From Dolomedes plantarius (lineage: Eukaryota; Arthropoda; Arachnida; Araneae; Dolomedidae), in contig OU015496.1 in NCBI GenBank assembly GCA_907164885.2, positions 186,523,781-186,587,780 on the forward strand: a stretch of DNA of 64,000 nt, in the 5' to 3' direction. The notes beneath the pieces are model-generated. The model was not told the DNA's origin. It made no database searches and was given only the letters and a program-made list of their open reading frames with translations. A program made the position numbers and the translations under genes. Below are positions 11,299-20,179 of this stretch, piece by piece. The stretch's first letter is position 1; each line of letters begins with the position of its first letter.

Positions 11299-11320
11299 TT
11301 ACTCTCTCTCTCTCTCTCTC
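11299..11320. repeat. (CT)n microsatellite
   Basis: A short run of CT dinucleotides following acttactta motifs. Confidence 0.9.
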
Positions 11321-11494
11321 TATTTTATTAAAATTAAAAATTTTAATATATAAATTAATTATTTTGATTTAGATGTTACCTAGCATAATTTTTTTTAATC
11401 GGATTAATTTTATTATTTAATCACCAACAAAAATAAATTAATGACACAATATAAATCCCGTGTGAATTAAAACAATAACGAACAATAAATAAGT

Positions 11495-12261
11495 TTAAAC
11501 AGAAAGATGCGATTCCATAGGTACGGTATAAAATCCTTCAAGTAAAGCATTTACAACTGGTCGAAGTTTATATAAACGATCATGCTGAGGGTCATTATGT
11601 GGTGGTTGTTTACTGTTGTCATTAAAATGTAGAAATTCTCTTATCTTTTCAAAGCGTTTTAATGACATACATTCTTTTATTACATCATTGCCTATGGCAG
11701 GTGACAAATATGCCCTATCGTTTGGTACATGTACAATAGACATCATTATACAAATAAAAATGTATTGTTTAATTTCTAAATTCGTTACAATGACACACTT
11801 TTCTGGGTTAGCACACTGAATAAATTTGTTTCTTGAACTATATGCTCAATCAAATCTACTGTAAAAAGATAACTAAAAAAATTTAGAGGTGTGTTTAAAT
11901 TCATAATTTCAGGAGCGAGATTCTCGTCACCTCGGAATAAAATTTGATCATCATTTAGAAGTAAATTAGTTTTCTTCCAGTTGATTGTAGGCTTTGTTCT
12001 CCCTGTATTATTTCTATTAGTTTTTGGCATGTTCCCACCATTAGGCAGATCAAGAACATCGCTATCATCAAATAATGATACCTCATCTTCCGAATCACTA
12101 CTACCATCAAAAATTTCATCACAAACTTTGTGTGGTTTATAATTAGGATCACCTGTGCTGCCATCGCTTTCTGAATCAGATCCATCTTCACTATCATCAC
12201 TCCACGATATGTTCATAAGTTCCTCAATTTCTTTCTGTGTTAAAAACTTTCTTCCCGCCAT
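11495..12261 (-). pseudogene. piggyBac transposase, N-terminal fragment (frameshifted)
   Basis: Two minus-strand frames (12261-11785, then 11746-11495) together look like the first quarter to third of a piggyBac (DDE_Tnp_1_7) transposase: an acidic N-terminus (SWSDDSEDGSDSESD), then FFSYLFTVDLIEHIVQETN, and in the second frame MMSIVHVPNDRAYLSP and KRFEKIREFLHFND, which match the conserved block before the first catalytic Asp. A one-base frame change lies near 11808. The DDD catalytic triad and Cys-rich C-terminus are missing, and the frame ends at 11495. Just upstream of the ATG are two palindromic motifs, gtatcatttttgatac and gtatcaaatttgatac, and a TTAA at 12394-12397. It is a dead internal-deletion derivative. 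Confidence 0.8.
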
Positions 12262-12414
12262 TTCCTAAAAAAATGGCGTAAGCAGTCCATGTATCATTTT
12301 TGATACATAAAATTGAAATCATACTTGAATTTTTTATAAAAGATTAAAGAAGTATTAATAACTTATGTATCAAATTTGATACAGTGTACAGTTTTAAAAT
12401 TGCCGGTAGCGCTT

Positions 12415-12525
12415 GTGCGGGGATTTGAACCGGGGACCTCTGCAGTCCGATGCTGCAGAGTATGCGATAACCATTCAGCCGATGCGATAACCATTCAGCC
12501 ACAAAGTCCTTGAGAAAAAGCTCTT
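12415..12525 (-). repeat. tRNA-Cys-like pseudogene or SINE head
   Basis: The minus strand reads gtggctgaatggttatcg (A box), then gactgcagaggtccccggttcaaatcc, here split for length: the anticodon-loop-like actgcaga is followed by the B box ggttcaaatcc. This resembles a tRNA-Cys 3' half. A 20-bp segment ending aaccattcagcc is duplicated inside, which breaks the D-arm. Not a functional tRNA. Confidence 0.5.
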
Positions 12526-13319
12526 ATTAAGGGGGCATAACGCTTTTTCGTTACGTGACGATTCCTACCAGTTCACTCTACTGTAAGCCGCGTAAAAGAA
12601 CTTCGTTCCAAAAACATTTTTATTTGTGTATACTTTTAAAAATGTTACGCTTTAAGCTCTATGGTGAAACAACTTTACACTAAAAATATTTACTTAAACA
12701 CAGTTTTATCAGAATGTATTTAACGTGATATTTTCCTCCTCTGATAGATTTAAAATGAACTGAATAAGTTTTATACAAATTTAAACTGTAATGCTCGTTT
12801 GGCGGCGTCCCAGGAGAAACGACTTGTATAACATTTGCACAACACCTCTCGACTCCTCGTGAACAGTTTACCAAACCGATATTCTCTCTTTCGCATCACT
12901 GAGTAAACTCCAAAATATAAGGTTTGATTTAAGTGCTAAAATTAAAAAGAAAGTTACGATAGTGTTTAAAACAAATACAGGAGAAAAGTAAACAAAATGC
13001 TTGAATCTTATTCCCCTGAAATCCTTGGCGATTCCCTGGAAAACCCTCGTATCGAATTCCAATTGAAGACCGACTTTTTCGACCCCCGGCGAGATCAAGC
13101 ATTTCCTCCGAAATGCGAGATAAAAGGGTAAGATAAGGCTTTCGCGTCAAGTTACCAGCTGTTATCAAAATAATATTTATTTCCTGTTGTAATATAAACG
13201 TGGGTTGTATTTTCTGTATAAATACCCATCGCTCCTCCCTCTCTGAACATAAAACCCGCCTGGATTATGAGTAATTATGGAAAATCCTTCCGTTTCGCCC
13301 AAACACTGCACTATATTCT
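12526..13319. other. Non-coding stretch
   Basis: No element or gene recognised. Short frames on the minus strand resemble no family. Confidence 0.4.
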
Positions 13320-13322
13320 TAA

Positions 13323-13919
13323 TGGTGCATTCACATTGGACAGAGTTCTCTCCCCAACTCCTGTCACATCACTTAGTAACGGTAACATTAGACACGGTAT
13401 TTAGAACCACCCCCCTTCCCGCTCTTGATCTTGGTGTCTCCCCCGACCCCGCTCGACACCATTTGACCCGCTGACCTCACTCTGTTTCTTTGAAGGACCG
13501 CCAGAGGAGGCGATCCGACGCAGGGAAACAGAGTACAGAGACACATAAATCACTGGCAGAGGCAGAGAGCGCTGTGCAAGTCTGCACGCGCTATAATAGC
13601 GCGTGCAGACTTGCACAGCGCTTGCAGACTTGTCTGTACGCGCTATAATAGCGCGTACAGACTGGCACAGCGCTCTCTGCCTTTTCCAGTGATTTATGTG
13701 TCTCTGTACTCTGTTTCCCTGCGTCGGATCGCCTCCTCTGGCGGTCCTTCAAAGAAACAGAGTGAGGTCAGCGGGTCAAATGGTGTCGAGCGGGGTCGGG
13801 GGAGACACCAAGATCAAGAGCGGGAAGGGGGGTGGTTCTAAATACCGTGTCTAATGTTACCGTTACTAAGTGATGTGACAGGAGTTGGGGAGAGAACTCT
13901 GTCCAATGTGAATGCACCA
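13323..13919. mobile_element. 597-bp foldback element, PIF/Harbinger-like, near-perfect arms
   Basis: The whole interval is an inverted repeat. The left arm starts TGGTGCATTCACATTGGACA and the right arm is its reverse complement with about four mismatches over roughly 290 bp. TAA duplications flank it (13320-13322 and 13920-13922). The centre holds two smaller palindromes in series: gcgctgtgcaagtctg…cgcgctataatagcgcg…cagcgc, then a variant with gtacgcgctataatagcgcgtac. Mirror-image frames of 71 and 76 residues in the two arms follow from the symmetry and are not genes. The arm identity suggests a recent insertion or gene conversion between arms. Confidence 0.85.
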
Positions 13920-13922
13920 TAA

Positions 13923-14224
13923 TAGCTGGAGTGAGTACAAGAATGCAAGACTGCGCAAATATGATTTTAATGTATTTTTGTGGTTTTATTGCAGTCCTTT
14001 AAAGCCGCTGTTCTCCATTCTGGATTTGCGTTCCCGGAAAGCAGAACCGTTTGTTTCTCTGAGATTTGCCATTGAGTGTTATTTTTATCATTTAATGTTT
14101 AAAGCACTCACCATGCCATCAGAGAAATGACAGTCATATTACATCATCAAAATATTAATAAAATCACGAGGTCGTTTAAAAATGTACACTTCAACTACCT
14201 GTTGAAGAACATAAAATTCGAGAG
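13923..14224. other. Non-coding stretch
   Basis: AT-rich sequence between the foldback element and the tandem array. Nothing recognised. Confidence 0.4.
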
Positions 14225-15035
14225 TATAAATATGTATAGTTATATACATAGGTATATGTATAGTTATATAATATGGCTTTCAGAATATATATTTTTTCGA
14301 TACTATAAAATGTGTCTGTATGGGGTCTATAGGTAAATATTTTGACATAAAAGAGCGTTAATGAAAAATTAAAAAAATATGTTCATTCTTTCAAGAAAAG
14401 GTTTTACAAGGAACAAGTTTATTTATTATAAATATGTATAGTTATATACATAGTTATATGTATAGTTATATAATATGGCTTTCAGAATATATATTTTTTC
14501 GATACTATAAAATTTGTCTGTATGGGGTCTATAGGTAAATATTTTGACATAAAAGAGTGTTAATGAAAAATAAAAAAAGTAAGTTCATTCTTTCAAGAAA
14601 AGGTTTTACAAGGAACAAGTTTATTTATTATAAATATGTATAGTTATATACATAGTTATATGTATAGTTATATAATATGGCTTTCAGAATATATATACTT
14701 TCGGTACTATAAAATGTGTCTGTATGGGGTCTATAGGTAAATATCTTGACATAAAAGAGCGTTAATGAAAAATAAAAAAAATAAGTTCATTCTTTCAAGA
14801 AAAGGTTTTACAAGGAACAAGTTTATTTATTATAAATATGTATAGTTATATACATAGTTATATGTATAGTTATATAATATGGCTTTCAGAATATATATTT
14901 TTTCGATACTATAAAATTTGTCTGTATGGGATCTATATGTAAATATTTTGACATAAAAGAGTGTTAATGAAAAATAAAAAAAGTAAGTTAATTCTTTCAA
15001 GAAAAGGTTTCACAAGGAACAAGTTTATTTATTTT
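14225..15035. repeat. Tandem array, exactly 202-bp period, four units
   Basis: The motif ggctttcagaatata occurs at 14275, 14477, 14679 and 14881, a constant spacing of 202 bp. Each unit contains tataaatatgtatagttata, ctgtatggggtctatag, tttgacataaaagag and ttcaagaaaaggtttYacaa. Units differ by a few substitutions and no net length change, implying recent amplification or homogenisation. There are no coding frames. Confidence 0.9.
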
Positions 15036-15589
15036 AAATAATGTATTAAAAAATACACGCCAAAGAAAATAAACTACATGAGTTAGAATTACTGGTTTCC
15101 TGGCCTATTTTTTATTTTAGCGATCAAAAGTTGCTATGTACTGATCATCCTTAGAGTAAAATAAAATTCAAGGGTTGCTGGATTATACGAGAAACTAGTC
15201 AAAACAGAAAAGAGATAAAACGTTAACAGCAGTTAATGGGAACGGCAGACATATTTAATTATATGACAGAGTGTATATTTATTAAAGTTTACACACAGGG
15301 TAGCTTCAGGTAGCATTTCAATCTACGGTCTGTTGGCTAAGTGAAAATACCTTCGTACCGAAAATATTTACGTTTTCAGCAAAAGGTTGTAAATACGATA
15401 AAGTAGATGTAAGTAGCTCTAAGCAGAGGAAAAATAAAACAAAACTGTAGTGTACTTTGAAAGATCACAAATCAACCATATAACTTTTCGTGTAGCGTAT
15501 TCTTTGTTGAGAAAATAGAGAAGAATTAATGGCGATTCTTGAATTGTCAAAACATGATTTAGTTAAATGCTTGAAGAACTTTTAACTAA
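15036..15589. other. Non-coding stretch
   Basis: AT-rich sequence. Nothing recognised. Confidence 0.4.
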
Positions 15590-16411
15590 TCATGGAGGGG
15601 GAACCGCAGGCGATAACCGATTCAAGGCTTCAAAGCTACAAGCTTTGCAGCTGTCCGCGGATGGCGGAAATGTCCATTAACGGAAACCGTGACTTAATTC
15701 CAAGGTCAGCACACTTGTCCAGCAAGCAAGAGGTCCGTTGTTCGGCTCCCAGGCGATCCTAGTTGTTCGTAAAGGGAAAGAGAAAGTGCGATCGACAATT
15801 TGTGGTCGAGAGAGTTAGTCATCTCAAAGCGTTTAACTTCATTTTCAATTTTAAAAAAATTCCACCACGTCACCCTTCCTTAAACCGGCCCCGAAGACAG
15901 ACGATCTAAGTATCGAACACGCGAGGCCCGCTTGACCCCGACAATCTCCGTGGGAAATGACCCATACCCCCCTCGCTGCGCCGCCCATTGTTCTGGAGTT
16001 GTCGTCCGCCCGAGTCGATCACCCCGCAGGAAATATTTAACATCAGCCTTTTTGGCGCAGAAGCATTGTTCTCCCCTGCCGGTCGTTCGCGGCGCCGTGT
16101 ACGTGTGCTTCTCGAAATTAAAACCGAGAAAGAGGGGCAAGATACCCATCTTAATGATGCTCCTTTTCGCTCGAAATGGAGGAAAACGCCGCTTATCTTG
16201 TCCGCTAAAAAAAAACAGACTGATTACGCGATGGAAATGAACGGGCCGGTGTGCGAGTTGTCTCTCTTTTTTTTCCCACGATCGACGCCCGGACATTTCA
16301 CTCCTAAAGATTTCGACACACGCACGCCGCCCCGTGCACAGATGAGAGAATGTAAACACGAACCGCTTGCTCTTCTTCTAAGCCTGATATCTCCGAAGGT
16401 CTATCCCAAGA
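15590..16411. other. CpG-rich unique block with overlapping frames
   Basis: About 800 bp, GC- and CpG-rich relative to the window. Frames of 159 residues (minus, 15880-16359), 148 (plus, 15988-16434) and 102 (plus, 15932-16240) overlap, which points to composition rather than a gene. None shows a known motif. No transposon termini or tandem structure. It may be a cis-regulatory element, an unspliced exon or a transcription start region. Confidence 0.4.
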
Positions 16412-16423
16412 GTCGGCACAAGG

Positions 16424-16549
16424 AAGTGACGTAGCGAGCATAACTGGCATAACTTTTCACTAATACATAGAATTAGTGAAAAGAACCATTTAGCGCCCCT
16501 GTGCGAGTGGCGCCCGGGGCATGATTGCCCACCCCTCGCTACGCCACTG
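16424..16549. mobile_element. hAT MITE, deletion derivative of the minisatellite family
   Basis: A 126-bp element with an 8-bp duplication gcacaagg on both sides (16416-16423, 16550-16557). Its ends AAGTGACGTAGCGAGCATAA and CTCGCTACGCCACTG differ from the 5.2-kb copy by a changed first base and one internal G-to-A. The minisatellite is gone and is replaced by a small inverted repeat (cttttcactaat…attagtgaaaag). Confidence 0.85.
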
Positions 16550-16853
16550 GCACAAGGTTTCCCGCGAAACAATTTTAAAGTGCCCGCGGTTCAAATATCT
16601 AAACTTTAGATCAGGGGTGGGCATAAAGTCGATTGCGATCGACCGGTGGACCACCAAGACATTTTGGGGTGACCACCTTTACTAAGGCCTAAAATTATTA
16701 TTACTATGATATTTGTATCTTGGGTTTTGCTTTAAACGTGGTTTTAAAAGAGTAAGTTCTTTTAATGTAGTTATGTAGGTAAGTACATATTCCGTATTTA
16801 TTATTAAGTTATAATAAATAGTGTAGACTTTTTTTTTAGCTCACCACACCTAC

Positions 16854-17150
16854 TGTTCCGGCAGCCCAGCAGACCGATAGGGGGCGCGAACGTCTTGACA
16901 ACATAGGACGAGAGAAGCGAGAGAGAAACGGGACAGAACCGTAATGGGACTGAATGAAGATAGAGAGAACTCGTATAATCTTAATGTGTAACGCCTTTGT
17001 TTAATTGTTAGTGTAGTTTGTAGTAAATGTAACGTGTACGTATTATTAAATGTTCGTTTAATTGTTAGTTGTAGAACGAACTCAGAAGGTAAGTAGAACT
17101 TACTTACCTAATAATTAAAATAAGAAAGTAGGGTTTATAGTCTCTGCACA
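16854..17150 (+). repeat. 5' LTR (297 bp)
   Basis: Starts tgttccggcagcccagcaga and ends agtctctgcaca. Compared with the 3' LTR it lacks 66 bp after gttagttgtagaa and is otherwise almost identical (gtaagtagaac against gtaagtggaac is one of the few differences). Confidence 0.95.
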
Positions 17151-17158
17151 TAAATTTT

Positions 17159-17176
17159 TGGCGCCCAACGTGGGGC
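17159..17176 (+). promoter_or_regulatory. Primer-binding site, tRNA-Lys type
   Basis: The 18-mer TGGCGCCCAACGTGGGGC lies 8 bases after the 5' LTR. It is the sequence known as the Lys-1,2 primer-binding site in several retroviruses, complementary to the 3' end of tRNA-Lys(CUU). Minus-strand DNA synthesis would start here. Confidence 0.85.
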
Positions 17177-17191
17177 CGCTTGGTTCTTAAA

Positions 17192-20179
17192 ATGGAAAAA
17201 ATTAAAGTTCTCTCTAAGAACAGAGGAACGCTTCGCGCCTCTGTAACGAAACTAATAAACACGATTAAAGAAAATATAGAACTTAATAATGAAGATCCCG
17301 CAATTGAGGATTCTTTAGCTCTGCTAATTGACAAAGAAAAACAACTAATTGAAATCGATAAAGAAATTTGTGAGTTAATTAAAGATGAAAAAGAACTGGA
17401 TAGAGAAATTGATAGTACTATGATATATAGAGATGACATTGTGTTATGTAAATCCAAAGTAACCCGATATATAAGAAAATTACATGCAACTAACGAATCG
17501 AAACAGGACGTTTCAAACTCGAAAGAACAAATAGAGATTAATGAGGTTACAGATAAGAATCAAAAGGTTAATTCTTTTGGTATAAATCTCCCCAAACTAT
17601 CCATCAATAAATTCAGAGGAGATGTTTGCGAGTGGCAAAATTTTTGGGCACAGTACCAGTCTGCCATTCATGATAACGAAACCCTAAAAGAAGTTGAAAA
17701 ATTTAATTATTTGAAAACATTACTGACTGATTCAGCTCTAACATCTATTTCGGGTTTGCCATTGATAGCTGAAAATTATACTAAAGCGGTAAAAATCCTT
17801 ACGGATCGATTTGGGAAGCGGGAAAATTTGATATCAGCTTTTATGAATAACCTATTAAATATAGAACCCGTTAGAAGATCGGATGATCTAAAAGCTTTAA
17901 GAAATTTGTATGATAACTTAGAAATCCAAATAAGAAGTTTAGAAAGTCTTAAAGTTACTGCAGACTCATATGGTTGTTTATTGTGTCCTCTTCTACTTAA
18001 AGCAATACCGAAGGATTTAGTTCTAGAATTTAACCGTAAAAAAGATTCCGAAAGTGAAACTTCAATTACAGACATTCTTAATTATTTGAGGAAAGAAATA
18101 GAGTCACGCGAGCAAACATTTTCTCAAAGCGTACAGAAACAAAGTAAAACTTTTCCAACCCCTGTATCGAAATTCATTTATCCACGGCATAAAGAAATTA
18201 CGAATAGATTCGAAAGAAATAATCTGCCCGCCGCAGCGTCATTAAATGTAAACACAGTAAACCGAAAATGCTTATTCTGCAACAGCAAAGAACATACGCC
18301 CGACCAGTGTTCGATGAGCGTAGATGAAAAAAGGAATTCGTTACGTAATGCAGGCAGATGTTTCAAGTGCTTAGCGAAGTACCATATTGCTTCAAAGTGT
18401 GAAAATAAAATAAAATGTAAAAATTGCAACCGGGATAATCATAATACGGCCTTTTGCTTGGCGCCGACAAACGAGGATGCTTTGAAGGAGACTGTAGTCT
18501 CGTCAGTTACAGAAATCAAAACACAAAGCTGTGCGTCCTATTTATTACAAACTGTTAGAGCTCGAATAATAAACAAAATGACAGGTCGCTCACAGAACGT
18601 GCGAGTTCTTCTTGATTTAGGTTCTCAACGAAGTTTTCTTATTAATGATGTTTATGCGAAGCTAGATTTGCCGATCGTTGGGCAGGAAGAAATAAAAATA
18701 TTCGGATTTGGTAGTTCATGTTCCACCGCACAAAAGATAAATCGCGTTGACTTCGTTTTACAGAGTATTGAAGAGAATGACATAAATGTGAAAATTGAAG
18801 CTTTGGTTACACCTGTAATTAGTGAAGCTTCTATTCAGTTGCCTGGGTATGAAATTACAGAATTATGTAAAAAGAAAGGAATACGATTAACAGAAAATTT
18901 TAATAGGAAAAATGAAAGTTTGAAAATATCTTTACTTTTGGGAGCAGATTTTTATTGGTCGGTAGTTAAAAATCGTGTGAGAAGATTATCAAATTCATTG
19001 GTTGCGGTAGACACCAAATTAGGTTGGGTAATAAGTGGAAGTGAAAATATGTACGCCACAAGTACCAGTACAGTAAATAACCTGAATGTCGTAGTAGCTG
19101 ATACAAATAAGATTGAAGATGCCACAACGTCTGAATTGATTAAGAAGTTCTGGGATCTAGAAACAATGGGTATAACACATTACGAATCAGACAATAATAA
19201 TAAACTTGAAAACGATTTAATATTGGATAATTTTGGTCAATCGGTAGAATTTAAAGATGGACGGTACATTGTTTGTTTTCCCTGGAATCACAATGAAAGT
19301 GAATTAAGTGATAATTTAGAAGTTGCTAGAACTAGATTTAAAGGGTTAATTCGCAAATTTAAGAGGGATCCAAATTTCTACGAAAGATATAGAAACGTTA
19401 TTGACCAATACTTACAAGAGGGGATAGCAGAAGAATCCGACCTTGAGACTACTGGAAAAACGTATTTCATGCCTCATCAGGCAGTGATAAGAGAAGATAG
19501 GGATACCACCAAGTTAAGAGTGGTTTACGACGCGTCGTCACACGCAGAAAATAGCATGTCACTCAATGACTGTCTGGACATAGGTCCCAATATGTATCCA
19601 GAAATTTTGCACTTACTTCTAAGATTCCGTGAGAACCGAATAGCTATCACTGCTGATATACAACAAGCATTCTTACAAATTTCCCTTGCCGAAAAAGACA
19701 GGGACGCAGTTAAGTTCTTGTGGAAAGATGACTTGGACAGTTCCGAACCGAAAGCACTTAGAATGACTCGAGTAATATTTGGGGCAAAGTCTAGTCCATT
19801 TTTACTCGGTGCAACACTTAAGGTACACATTGAAAAGTATCAAATACAATATCCAAAAGAAGTCGCTTTACTAAAGGAAAGTTTATACGTCGATGATCTA
19901 ATAGCAGGAACTGATACAGCGGATGAAGCACTAAGGTTTTGTGTAATTATCAAGGACATAATGAAGCAAGGGAACTTCAACATGCGTAAGTGGAAAACGA
20001 ATGACGAAACAGTGCAAAGAATATGGAACTTAGAAGACGATGTAGTAGATGAACCAAGCTACTGCAAGGTTTTAGGTTACCTGTGGAACAAATCGCAGGA
20101 CACATTTTCTATAGATGTTAAGGGTATGACAAGGAAAACGAGAAATGCAGAACTGAAGTTACAAAACGTGAAGTTTTGA
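17192..20179 (+). CDS. BEL/Pao gag-protease-reverse transcriptase (first pol frame)
   Basis: 995 residues from the first ATG (good context, A at -3 and G at +4). In order: a charged helical N-terminus (about 1-125); a DUF1759 gag domain (about 130-285); three CCHC zinc knuckles near 360-373, 389-402 and 408-421 (CLFC, CFKC and CKNC starts); a retropepsin-like segment with LLDLGSQRSF at about 473-482; and a reverse transcriptase with VVYDASS, the first catalytic Asp in ITADIQQAF, and YVDD at 899-902. The frame stops at 20177-20179, before the connection to RNase H, which continues in another frame from 20122. The protease motif has Leu where the family has Ser or Thr (D-L-G), which may inactivate it. 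The product would be a truncated polyprotein. Confidence 0.92.
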   Translation: MEKIKVLSKNRGTLRASVTKLINTIKENIELNNEDPAIEDSLALLIDKEKQLIEIDKEICELIKDEKELDREIDSTMIYRDDIVLCKSKVTRYIRKLHATNESKQDVSNSKEQIEINEVTDKNQKVNSFGINLPKLSINKFRGDVCEWQNFWAQYQSAIHDNETLKEVEKFNYLKTLLTDSALTSISGLPLIAENYTKAVKILTDRFGKRENLISAFMNNLLNIEPVRRSDDLKALRNLYDNLEIQIRSLESLKVTADSYGCLLCPLLLKAIPKDLVLEFNRKKDSESETSITDILNYLRKEIESREQTFSQSVQKQSKTFPTPVSKFIYPRHKEITNRFERNNLPAAASLNVNTVNRKCLFCNSKEHTPDQCSMSVDEKRNSLRNAGRCFKCLAKYHIASKCENKIKCKNCNRDNHNTAFCLAPTNEDALKETVVSSVTEIKTQSCASYLLQTVRARIINKMTGRSQNVRVLLDLGSQRSFLINDVYAKLDLPIVGQEEIKIFGFGSSCSTAQKINRVDFVLQSIEENDINVKIEALVTPVISEASIQLPGYEITELCKKKGIRLTENFNRKNESLKISLLLGADFYWSVVKNRVRRLSNSLVAVDTKLGWVISGSENMYATSTSTVNNLNVVVADTNKIEDATTSELIKKFWDLETMGITHYESDNNNKLENDLILDNFGQSVEFKDGRYIVCFPWNHNESELSDNLEVARTRFKGLIRKFKRDPNFYERYRNVIDQYLQEGIAEESDLETTGKTYFMPHQAVIREDRDTTKLRVVYDASSHAENSMSLNDCLDIGPNMYPEILHLLLRFRENRIAITADIQQAFLQISLAEKDRDAVKFLWKDDLDSSEPKALRMTRVIFGAKSSPFLLGATLKVHIEKYQIQYPKEVALLKESLYVDDLIAGTDTADEALRFCVIIKDIMKQGNFNMRKWKTNDETVQRIWNLEDDVVDEPSYCKVLGYLWNKSQDTFSIDVKGMTRKTRNAELKLQNVKF

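Noticed and set aside
13401..13841. Two nearly identical 70-residue proteins on opposite strands
   Set aside because: They are the same sequence read from the two arms of the 597-bp palindrome; no family resemblance.
17104..17457. 117-residue Ser/Leu-rich minus-strand frame
   Set aside because: Antisense of the gag N-terminus.
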